DNA of 64,000 nt from Poa pratensis. Its lineage: Eukaryota; Streptophyta; Magnoliopsida; Poales; Poaceae. A model generated the notes under the pieces. That model searched no databases. It saw only the letters and a program-made list of their open reading frames with translations, and had not been told where the DNA came from. The position numbers and the translations under genes were made by a program. The stretch is taken from NCBI GenBank assembly GCA_947311845.1, contig CAMZMU010000075.1, forward strand, positions 19,443,366-19,507,365, given 5' to 3'. This document shows, piece after piece, positions 11,161-21,834 of this stretch (position 1 is the first letter of the stretch; every line of letters begins with the position of its first letter).

Positions 11161-14100
11161 ATGGAGGCGCTGCGAGCAAGCGGTGTGACGCAGGCGATGA
11201 GGGACGCGGCCGAACGGACCACGGCCACCGCGCCCCTCAACACGCTGGCGATCGAGTTCGTGCCGTCATCCGTGGGCGCCGCCACCCTCAACCCGCTGGC
11301 CAAGGAGTTCGTGCCCGTCGGCGCCACCGCCGGGCTTAACCCGCTCGCCATGGACTTCCTGCCGCTGAGGCACGTCGGGGGCGGACGGAGAGAGCTCTCG
11401 GCGGACGCGCCGGAGTTCGTCGTGACGCCTGCACCGGGCTTCTACTTCCAGGATCCCGTAGCCGCCTACGACCTCGGCAATACCGTCCCGCCGAGGGCAT
11501 GGAAAAGAGTAAGAGAAGAACTGGCTCTGCTATATCTCGTACACTGGTAGATAGATCGATGAACGCCATGCATGCAGAGATCTGCTTTGTTTTCAATTTT
11601 CTCCCTTGCTGCTTCAATTCTTCTTGCGTCCATCTCCATTCTTAATTCATTTTTTCGGCGGTTTTGTCGGGGTTTTAAGCTTTCTTGTACGGATCAAGTG
11701 GATTCTTGGATCGCCTCGCTTATTCTGGTTCGATCGGTTGGTGCTGTAGGCGGATGGATCGGTAAAAATCTGGATCAATTTATTTTCTTATGATAAGATA
11801 ACGGCACAGTGGCTGCTGCTCTATGCTTAATTATATCGTGTGGGACTAGCTACTAAGTCTATATTTCCTCCTCAACACTTTCTCATTCGATGAGGGACGC
11901 GGCCGAACGGACAACGGTCACCGTGCCCCTGATATGATTGATCCAGGCAATCTTGCGATAAATCATGGTTGGTTCGTTCAAGATCTTGAGGGGACTAGAA
12001 GTGATCTGAAATAATTAATTAATCTTTTGCATTTTTCTTTTTTGCGCTAGATGTTTATCACCTTGTTTCTTTCAATCCAAAAAAAAACCTTGTTTCTTTC
12101 CTGTTTTAACTCCCGTTATGGTTTGCCCTCAAACAGATCCAGATCTGATTAATTATTTCCTTTTTCTCTCTGAGAAAGATAATGTATGTATAGTGTATAT
12201 GGATGTATTAGGCGCTTCATATATGTCTCTCTCCTTTGGATTTATGGAAAGTTTCTAATCCTTTTAAGATTGTGTGAAGTCGAGCATTGAGCTGCAATTT
12301 TCTCTCGTTCATCCTAATTATGCTGTTCTTAAATTTTTGCACTGTTATCAATCGTTTCTGCTTCAATAATTTGATGTGCTACATTCTTGCAGAGGGTTAA
12401 CTTCTCGCAACATGGAAGGGCCAGGTTTTCTCAACGGGTTCAAAGGATCCACCAGGAAGAATTCGTGAGAAGAACAATTTATATCACAAATATTGATTCC
12501 ACCGTAAGACTGCTACTTACATGCAAAGAATTGACCTTTTTGTGTAACATGTGTACTAAATGAAGTAATACGCCACTCTGAGATGTGACGGTTCAGTATC
12601 CACATTTTCTTTTTCAGGTGACCGAGGAACAGCTGGCTGCACTCTTTGGGAGTTGGGGAATCATAGTATGTCTAGATCTCACCCATCTATACATGATACT
12701 TATATTTTTTGCGAAATATACATGGTAGTTATATACATACTTTTGAACCGACTTGTTATGTTAGAATTTGTTTTTAGTTTAGGACAATGTGCATCATGCA
12801 TGCTCACCATAAGTTCTTGTTTGGCGGAATGTTGGATAATGTTAGAATGATTCCTTTCATTTGACGTCCATGACTCTGTTGTTTGGTGGTATGCACACAT
12901 GCATGTGAGTGTTGCACTTTAGTACTGGTAATAATATAATCGCACCCTAATGAAAATATTTTGTTGCATTAACATGTGTCAAGCACTAAATATTTTCCCT
13001 GGGTATACTCACGAAAATAAAGTATTATATGCGTGAATTTTTTTCGGATAACAGGAAATTCAAATCATCTGTTAGGGTTGTAGCATCACTGAATTGAGGG
13101 GGCAGAAAAGACGAATATCCTCGTGTAGGGTTTTTGATGATCAAATAATCTTTCCCCTTACCATGGTGAGATATGTGTGAGCACATTTTGATGACGATCT
13201 TCCTATTTGTATGCAGTTTTACAATAACATAACCAGTGTAATAGTTTCCCAGCAGGGTACCACACGAAAAAATAGTAGTAGTTGTGTATCATTACTTTAT
13301 TAGTGTGCCTACAACATTGTTTACAGGTTGTTGACTGCCGTCTTTGTGGAGATCCCACTTCTGGTTTTCGGTTCGCATTCGTCGAGTTTCAGTACCAAGG
13401 TTAGTCACCATATTGCAATCTCAGTAGTAATGTTCATCTGTATTGAACAAAGTGAAGTTCACATAAGTTTTCTAAGGCCCAATGGTGCACACATTTTCAG
13501 AGGACGCATTATATGCATTATATCTTGATGGGGTTACTATAGGCCTTTGCCCTCTAAAGCTAGTGCCGTCTAGGACGGGAATCATGCCTATCAAGCATTC
13601 ATTTCTTCCTCAGGTCAGCGTAACAGTAAAACCCCTTTATTTTTTTTAAACCAAATTTTTTTTGAAACCTATTTTTTAAAACCCCTTTATTGTTAAGTGT
13701 CTATTTGATGGCTATACATCATGTAACAAAATGTTCAACGTTTCTGCAGTCCGAAGAAGAAAAGGAGAGGTCCTTAAGGACAGTCTATTGCACTAATATC
13801 CAAAAGACGGTATGCAGAACCAAAAGGATACGTTTGCACATGTTCTTTCTAAACATTAATTGTTTGTTTTAAATATTCAATGTACAGATCACTCCGTCTG
13901 ATCTAAAAGAGTTATGTCAAAAATATTTTGGCTTGGTAAGATCTCATAACAAGATCATATAACTGTTGTGGTCAGTCTTATTTTTTTGCAAAGGAAAAAC
14001 AGTTATAATACATTTTTATCGTTGTTTCAATGGATTATAGGTTTCCCGTGTAAGGCTTCTGGGTCATGCCAACCATGCCACTCAGATAGCTTTTGTTGAG

Positions 14101-14813
14101 TTTACCGAGGTGATAATCTCAATATTCTCCAATCCGCTACATCTATTTTAATCTCAATAAAATTGTAGGTTTATCCATATGCCCATGCTTATCATGTTGA
14201 CACTACACTTTGTTGTATAGAAACCATTCAGTTATATATTCTGCACATATATCTTTTACTATTAACTTGAACCTAATTTCTGCAACCACTAGTTCATGAT
14301 CTTGTATTATTTTTCTCATGTTGATAATCACACATATACATTGAGTACCGCAGACTCTTATGATCGAGCTGATCAACATTCTTTCTATTACGTTTATCTA
14401 TTATAAGAGATTTCCAAGATCTATCAGGGTGTTTTTATCTAGAATAAAGTGTTTGCCCCTTCTATGTTGACCAGAAAAAAATGTCTATGCAGGCAATCCT
14501 AGATATCTTGCATGATGTTAAAACTAATTTCCTGAAAGCCAACATTCATATGTGTACATTGCAGGCGGATGGCGCTATTGTTGCTTTGAGCTCCAGCGGC
14601 ATATATGCGAAAGGCCTTCCTATGAGGTTCGATAACTCTCAGCTTCTAACTGCACACTTTTCAAGCCAATCAAGCTAGGCCAAATAATTGTTACTTACAC
14701 TTTTCAGGGTCAGCCCTTCGAAGACACCAATCAGGGCCAGCATTTACGATAAGCCACAGCGTGAGATGACTGACCGTCTGGTGCCTCTCTCAGTTGACGT
14801 GTCTAATGTATAG
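11161..14813 (+). CDS. CID-type PABP-interacting protein, copy A (three PAM2-like motifs, two RRMs), intact
   Basis: Ten exons: 11161-11508, 12393-12503, 12618-12665, 13327-13399, 13501-13613, 13750-13809, 13888-13935, 14041-14109, 14565-14626, 14708-14813. All introns are GT-AG and the joined frame of 345 codons is open. Three PAM2-like motifs sit at residues about 26-35 (LNTLAIEFVP), 43-52 (LNPLAKEFVP) and 59-68 (LNPLAMDFLP). RRM1 follows at about 143-215 (RNP2 IYITNI, RNP1 FRFAFVEF) and RRM2 at about 240-312 (RNP2 VYCTNI, RNP1 TQIAFVEF). RRM2 runs into VSPSKTPIR, a signature of the CID8-CID13 family. Known role of the family: PAM2 binds the MLLE domain of poly(A)-binding protein and the RRMs bind RNA, so a cytoplasmic or nuclear RNA regulator is expected. 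The ATG is the first in the GC-rich exon 1 and is conserved in copy D. Exon 3 has one extra codon relative to B and D. The best candidate for a working gene in this cluster. Confidence 0.9.
11888..11930 (+). repeat. Exon 1-derived patch inside intron 1 of copy A
   Basis: About 43 bp beginning CGATGAGGGACGCGG repeats exon 1 sequence at 11195-11237, with the first 25 bases identical and a few mismatches after. Copy B has unrelated intron sequence here (about 21260-21390) before the two re-align at GTGCCCCTGAT. It looks like filler DNA from a repaired break or a short gene-conversion patch. Confidence 0.7.
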
Positions 14814-16585
14814 ATAGATGTGTTGCGTCTTGAGCCTTAGGCCAGCTCGTCAAGTAGTCTGCATGCGGTTGATGCAAGCATGTGAATGGTAGGTCAAGAC
14901 TCTGTTCTCCATATCATAATCTCCATAGAGACTCGTTATACAGAGAGCAAATGTCAGTGTGTCTGTCGAGCATTATTTCCTTGATATATATGTTGTTTCC
15001 CTGGTTGTATTTTTATTCTGTTACTAATATCCCTGGGGTAGAGTGTGGTTCATTTTTTACTATCCAACTGTAGATTCTCACCTCGGAGTTGTGTCGCGAC
15101 CGAGATCAAAGTTGGTTAGTAAGTTTATAAGTGTTGTGATCAACATGGTCAGACAAGTCAAGTCAAGTCTAAGTTCGAAATCATGATCAGCAAGTCAAAT
15201 GAAGGACAATAAAAAGGAAAGAAAAAGAAAGAGTCAAGGATGAAGACTTAAGAGAAGGAAAGAACAATGAGATGGAGGGATATGTGAGGACAAAAGATAA
15301 ACGAGTAGCAATGAACCATAGCGGGCAACATTCACCCATCATCGCTTGGCAACACATGGACTACGAGAATGGTTTCCAAAGAGCCACCGTTTTCGAATCA
15401 AACCTTTGAAGGCTCGATGATGGGTTTTTACCTTGCAGATGAAGTATGGGCTATCCAAACAATGCCCTCAACAGGTAAGGGTGTAAAAACACCGTCATTG
15501 TTAGGTACAATCAGTTAAGGCCAGACCTAGTATTGTCATCTAAAGCACATGACCTTGTATTTGTAGAAGCACCACCAAAATGAACACACATGTGTCATCG
15601 CCATTACTCGCTAGCCCAACAAAGATGATGCTGACACGTACGATCTGACGTGGGTGCCACACGACCGATAATCATGCCCACACAAGCAGACATCGCACCC
15701 GCATGCATATCGCATGTCATATGATGAGAGAATAAGTTCATCAACACCGCCAAAATCCTTCATTGGAGATGTGCTCGTAGCCCTGCACCTTCATCGCAAG
15801 GATACCTGGTGGAAGAATCAGGGCATGTCAACGACTCCAAACAAATCAACCACACACCTTCACATCATGGCAATAACGCCTCGCGCACTGCCACGATCTG
15901 TCGTCGCGAACACAGAAGGCAGGGAACTCCGCGTACGAGGTGGGATGAGTCCATCGTATCACGTGCGAATCCGAATCCACAAGTCGACCCAGGTAGCTGC
16001 GTCGCCGATCGGCTTCATTGAACTATTGTCATGCAATGTCTCCTTCAACCCATAAGACTGTCGTTGATCTCTACTATCCACCACTGATGTGCTCCGCACC
16101 GCCGTCACAACCGAGCACCACCATCCAAGCGATGCCCCTCTACGCCTTCAGGAGTTTGCTTCCCCCGCCTTTCGTACGTCCTAACAAGTAGTCAGTTAGA
16201 ATCGTATGAACTTACAAAAAAGGGTAGAACTTCACAAAATATTACAACAATATGTTTAGATGTGGCAGAAAAACATGTCAAAATGTGACAAAACATAAAA
16301 GAAAGGTTAACCAATTTCATGAATGTCCAAACAGGGAGTAAAAGTTAGAATTCACTCTAAAATATTATATTCTCCTTTTACGGTGCGTGCCCTTTTTTAT
16401 ATCATTAGATTTCCTGGGCAATTATGTAATCTGTATACAAGGAGGTAGTAATCGACCGAAGACTCCATCTTCTTCAAAATCAAATGTTGAACGGCTTCAT
16501 ATAAGCAAGCACTAAGAAATTCCCATTCTAATTTGCTCATTCCTTTGTGTGTAGGCGTGGCTAAAAAGTGATTCCAAGTTTGAAT
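14814..16585 (+). other. Non-coding DNA downstream of CID copy A
   Basis: The segment aligns with 25010-25790, 28677-29444 and 57347-59700. About 15355-15480 belongs to a stretch that in modules 2 and 4 can be read as a short peptide-like frame (KARSWVFTL type), but in this copy the frame is broken. No intact gene seen. Frames at 15714-16055 are not preserved in the other modules. Confidence 0.6.
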
Positions 16586-16745
16586 TGAGATGACCAATCG
16601 CTGGCTGTAAGCCTGCCTTTACGCAGCCAGACCTCTGTAGCATCTCACCACCTCCATAGTATAGGAGGTGTCCCATATACACCACTGCTCTCCCCTCTCG
16701 CTCTTTCTATTCTCACCACCGCTCTCATCCACCACGACAACAAAG
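16586..16745 (+). pseudogene. Orphan promoter and 5' leader of the WRC gene
   Basis: This block matches 59697-59862 of module 4 from GAGATGACC through GTCCCATATACACCAC and CACCACCGCTCTCATC up to the start codon region, where module 4 reads CCAAAATGGACCC and this copy reads CAAAGATCGGACACC. The coding part of the gene is absent after that point. Module 1 therefore once extended into the WRC gene and was cut at or near its start codon. Confidence 0.65.
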
Positions 16746-17422
16746 ATCGGACACCAACCTCTCTGATGGAAGTCTCGGCCTCACACCGGGCCGAGGAGGA
16801 AGCCTACTCAATAAAGGATGTGGAGTCAGCCAATTGAAGGGTTTTGGTTAGGCACAGCCTTCTGGGACCGTTGATGCCTGGATCTCGGAGAAAAAGTACA
16901 ACCCGGACTATGCAACCATCACACGCAACGTAATTTATCTCAAGCAAGAAAAAGAATTATTCAGACATAATGTCCATCCACCGCTTAATGTTATAAGATC
17001 CACATAATGTATCCCCTTATAACATGCAAACAACAGATTCAAGCACATGTTGTTTCAGTCCCTTAGGCGTTCTCCCAAAGTATGTGTGCACTCATATATC
17101 GACACATAAAAACACCATAGAAGGTAGCATACATTTACACAACCGATATAACAAAATATTTCACCATGTCACAATATGGACATAGAGACACACTGGACCA
17201 TGGAAAATAATACATTGCATCACTCATCATATTTTCCAAGAGGTTATAGTGGGGGAGGATGGAATTATTGTTGTAGATGTCGAGGGCGAGATACTGGAGG
17301 GGGTCGAGCCGCCCGACGGCAAAGATCATGTGTCTTTTTCTTTCTATTCTGCCTCACGACGCGCCTCCCCGATAACTTGACGAAATGAAGACTTATGTAG
17401 ATAGTTTTAGGTCAAAATGAAG
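16746..17422. other. Unique spacer between modules 1 and 2
   Basis: No gene, RNA or transposon end recognised. A minus-strand frame at 17135-17329 (64 codons) has no supporting motif. Confidence 0.5.
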
Positions 17423-19906
17423 GCGGTGTCACGACAAACAAGCCAAATGGACGTTCGAGGGCCAAAAGACCCTCCACGGTGCACCTAGCTATAGTGGCCG
17501 CGCCTAGGGACCTCAATCTCATGCTTTTGGTCTCCTAGGGTCCTATTTTGGCTTGTTGGATCCATCTTGAAATTTAAGAACCAGCTTTTTTGACCTTGTC
17601 ATTTTTTGAGTCCACTAGCTCACTTAAAGTCAAAGACTGTAACATAAGATTTTCTGCCTTCTAAAGTTGGATATCAAAACTATGGAATTTTGTGTAAAAT
17701 CCCGTAAATCTTTTAATTTTTTGGTATAAACTCCTAATATGTTCCAAATATGATGGTATTAACACATAATAAAATAAAATTCGTAGATACCATTCCGACG
17801 TATCCGTGTTGGCCCTTGTTCGTACTAGATTGTTGGTCCTGAGGTTGTTTATCCATGTTGATCAAAATGCGTATCTTCCAATTTAAGGATTCATACGACA
17901 TGATCTATTGACCTAAGTGGGTATGCACATATTGTTTAACCACTAATCAAGGGTGAGCCGCCTATCGTGTGCCCATGCATGGACACTAAATTTTTCCAAA
18001 CAACACATCTATGAACTACAATAAACGGGTCTCTCTCATGCCTTATCATCTCGCTGCAGCAAAAACTCATTTTACTTTATTCAGCTTTATTTACTTTTTT
18101 GTAAGTTCTTTTTCATTTCTGAAAAATCATCCAAACTATCACTTTCAAAGCCTTGCAGAAGCAACCAAGAAGTTAACTAGCTTGAGAACTGTGAAAACTC
18201 AAGTGTGATCGAAACACCATATGACACAACCCTGCCACCTTATTGGTACCAATATTAAACAAGGAACGATAGTTCCCGTCTTGCAGGTCATACTGAACAT
18301 CGCAAGGTTAGAGAAACTAGCTCCACGAGGGGAAGTATGACTGGGTAGCCCCATGATGGATAAGATGGTATCATATGTAGCAGCCATTATCGTACCATCA
18401 ATATTTATGACAAAGATAGGGATAAAATTTCCATGTTCTGATGATTATTTCAAGAAAGGCACCGAGTTCATATCAACAACATAGACATGCCACCAGTCAA
18501 AAGATAACAACAAAATGAGAGCCCTTAAGGGTATGTATGGCTATCTTAATGCACATACAATTAATGAAACATGAACACTAAATCCTAATGGGGACAAATG
18601 GACAACAATAATTACCAAAAGACTAGGTAATGAAAAGATAAGAGAAGTAGGTGATCATTCAACCTTTAGATAACATATCAACTGGGTATCGACAAATTCA
18701 GACATGAAAACGACATTTCTCTCGGTAACGGTCGATCTTCTGTAGGGTTAGGGTTTGGTATAGGGTAGGCACCAAAATTAATTGGAGTGAAGGTGATGAC
18801 GTGCTGGGCATATTATATTTACGCGTGTGGGTGTGGCAAATAGCATGGAAAGAGGTAATGCAGAGAATGCGAAAAGTGCTAATCAAGGATAAGATGCATT
18901 CAATTTTTAACTAGCGTGTTAATTGCATACCGACAAATTTGGACATGAAAACGACGTCCCTCGTAGTGACGGTTGATCGTATCTAGGGTTATGGTTTGGT
19001 AGGCTAGGCGATATAATTAATTGGAGTGGAGGCGATGACGTGTTGGGCATAGTATATGCATGTGTGGGGTGTGGCGAATAGCATGCACGTAGGTAGTTTA
19101 GATTATGAAAAGTTATAATGAAGGATACACATCATTCATTTTTAACTAACGTGTTAACTGCATGCCGACAAATTTTACATGAAAACGACATCCCTCTTGG
19201 TTACACGATTGATGGTATCCAGGGTTAGGGTTTGGTAGAGCTCACATGTAAGGCCACGAGCTAGAATTAATTGGAGTGGAGGCGATGAGGTGTGCTCGGA
19301 ATAAGGTATAAGTAGTGTGGTGGTGGCGGATGACATGGAGAGTGGTAATTTAGATCACAATAGGTGATAATGGAGGATTAGAGGCTGTGAGGGTGCATGT
19401 CACTGGTTGTGTATAGCAGCTGGAACTGGTGCTGATTAATTGATAGGGTGGGTCAACGACAAAAGTGGGTTCCGAGACACATGGGACTGGTGATGGTCTT
19501 GAGATCGAGGCCGATTGATTGTTGACAACAAAAGAGAACAAAAAATATGACCATACCTTATTCATTTTTTAGAGACGTGTCATATTTTCTTGACTAGGTA
19601 GGATCATGCTCTATCCGTTATTGAGACTTCTTAGTGGTAGCATCTTAGATCGATCTTCCATGTTCTTTGCGTCCTACAAGGTGGTGATATCATCTTAACT
19701 TCTTAAGCACCGTATGTATTCCATATTACTGGGTAATGGAAAGATCGTGCCAATCGCTTTACTAATACTATTTCAAGATTCAAACGAGTAATTCATATCA
19801 CAATTGGGGAATCGTCACACATTCACATAGACGCTTTCTGAACCTGCGTTTGGGTTGGAATCGTCTCACATTTTCAAATAGCTGCGGGCCAAGATGTCAT
19901 GCAGGA
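17423..19906. other. Duplicated non-coding DNA upstream of CID copy B, with telobox repeats
   Basis: No gene seen. It is homologous to 3036-8000 without the insertions. The tandem repeat occupies about 18670-19360, with GGGTTAGGGTTTGG cores near 18745 and 19219 and a variant GGGTTATGGTTTGG near 18983. Confidence 0.7.
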
Positions 19907-20728
19907 TTTTTTTTTGAGGTTTAAAAGCAGTCGTTCTGCTGTTCGATTAGATAGAATAGAGTAATAATTACAAATGAGGGTTTTCAAAGTACAAGCGTAG
20001 CACCGCTCTAAACAAACAAAACGCTACACACTTAGTCTCCCGGGTCTTGTGAATGGGCATACGCCCGCTGCTGAATCTCCTCCCAAACAAGATGTGCCAC
20101 CACATCCGATGATGAAGCCGTGTTTCTAAAAACCCGCCGGTTCCGTTCCTTCCAAATTCCCCACATGGAGTAGATGATAACTCCGCTCACCTCTCTTCTG
20201 AGGTGCTTTGGAATCCCCAAAATCATATTGTCCCACCACCGTTGATGGAACGCCCCAGAACCGGAGGTGGAGCACCTATGGATCCTTTCCAGGCAAAAAC
20301 CTTTTCCCTGACCACTGTCGTGAAGCTGCACTCAAGCAAGAGATGATGCACAGTCTCCTGGTGAATGTGGCACAACTTGCAAATAGGGTCATGCGGCCAC
20401 CCTCTAATGGCGAGGTTGTCAGCGGTGAGGATCTTTCCGTGAAGAGCAAGCCATCCGAAAAACTTGCATTTAGGTTCAGCCTGTGCCTTCCAAACCTTAG
20501 CAGCACGGAAAGGAAGGGTTGCACCAACAAATTGGCACCTATAAGCAGAGGCCGTGGAGTAGACACCGGACGCCGTCCATCTCCAAGAAATGGCATCAGG
20601 CCTAGGCTGTAGGTTGATCTCACGTAGCATCCCCCATAGCTTGACAAACTGAGCTAAATGTACCGCTGTGGACATGCGGAAAAGAGAGCACATCCAGCCC
20701 CTATTAGTGAGCTCCCTTTGCACGGTTA
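19907..20728 (-). mobile_element. 5'-truncated LINE (non-LTR retrotransposon) tail
   Basis: On the minus strand this ends in a poly(A) (T-run 19907-19915). Upstream of it, two overlapping frames (20223-20723 and 20032-20331) encode the C-terminal part of a LINE ORF2. The first has the reverse-transcriptase zinc-binding pattern: FFGWLALHGKILT, then CKLCHIHQETVHHLLLEC. The second continues with IIYSMWGIWKERNRRVFRN. The frame change between them means it is broken. No clear target duplication is visible, and about 300 bp of module sequence (equivalent to 52170-52460) is missing at the site. Confidence 0.85.
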
Positions 20729-21834
20729 ATCTTTGTGCTGACTTTGTTAGAATAGGTTAATTTTTATCAAATTTGTCCACAAATGATGTGCTTTACGCGC
20801 CCCACTTCTAATGACCCCACACGTCAGTAGGCAACCTACAACCTTCACTCACGTATGTCGCGAAGCGCACTCCTGGACGCATCTGCCAAAGTAACGTCTC
20901 CTGGACACCGCACAGCGGCGTCAGCAAAGCTCCCGTCAAAGCCGCAGTCCCGGACGACCACGCGCCTCCCGGTCGCTCCCAGTTTTCGGTGCCCCTCTGC
21001 GCTTTACACCTACGTAGTTAGCAACCCACGCACCACTGGCAACCGTCCCCAGATTACTCATGGCCCCACATGTCAGTTTACAAGAGTAGCACGACGTTCG
21101 GCGCGAGCAGACGCAGTTTTGTCGGGGTTTAGGCTTTCTGGTTCGGTTGGTGCTGTAGGGGGATCGATCGGTAAAAACCTGGATCTAATTTTTTTCCTTC
21201 TGATTTTGTTATGCGCAGATAATTGTAGAGTGGCTTCTAATTAACTCGATATCTCCCCGTCAACACTTTCTCATTCTTTGTCGATTTGTTCTTTCCCGAA
21301 CAACATATAAGCACAACAGCTGGTGGATGCATGAATGTCATAGGGTGTTAATGGGGGATGTATTGATGTCAATTATGTGGTGCCCCTGATTTAATTGATC
21401 CAGGCAATCTTGCGAAAATTCATGGTTGGTTCGTTCAAGATCTTGAGGGGACTAGAAGTGATCTGAAAAAATTAATTAATCTTTTGCATTTTCGCGTTAG
21501 ATCGATGTTTGTCACCTTGTTTCTTTCCTTTTTTGACTCCCGTTATGGTTTGCCTTCTAACAGATCCAGATCTGATTAATTATTTTCTTTTTCTCTATGA
21601 GAAAGATGATGTATGTAGGTATATATGCATGTAATTGGCCCTTCAAATATTTTTCTTTCCTTTGGACTTACAGAAAGTTCCTAATCCTTTTAAGATTGTT
21701 TCTCAACTCTCAAGTCTAGTATTGGGCTATAATTTTATTTTCTGGTTCATCCTAATTATGCCGTTCTTCAATTTTCGCATTGTCATCAATCATTTCTTCT
21801 TTAATAATTTCATTGATGTGCTGCATTCTTACAG
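20729..21834 (+). other. Remnant 5' flank and intron 1 of CID copy B
   Basis: 20735-21120 matches the copy A promoter flank up to about 10925. Sequence then jumps within GACGCAG/TTTTGTCGGGG to the equivalent of about 11660 in copy A intron 1. About 735 bp that held the TATA box, 5' leader and exon 1 are gone. The remainder (21127-21834) is intron 1. Confidence 0.75.

Larger units (their letters stand above)
3036..16745 (+). repeat. Segmental duplication module 1 (carries CID copy A)
   Basis: From 3036 on, the sequence can be followed in module 2 (from 17423) and, from about 3978, in module 4 (from 47186). Shared landmarks in order: a block beginning ACAAGCCACATGGACG, a block with GGAACGATAGTTCCCGTCTTG, telobox-containing tandem repeats, a block with GAGGGTGCATGTCACT, the CID gene, about 1.7 kb downstream DNA, and the promoter of the WRC gene. 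Module-specific insertions are a solo LTR (5186-6582), a hAT miniature (6780-7468) and a CACTA element (8023-10272). Confidence 0.85.

Noticed and set aside
20208..20612. A 134-codon plus-strand frame
   Set aside because: It is the antisense of the LINE zinc-binding region on the minus strand.
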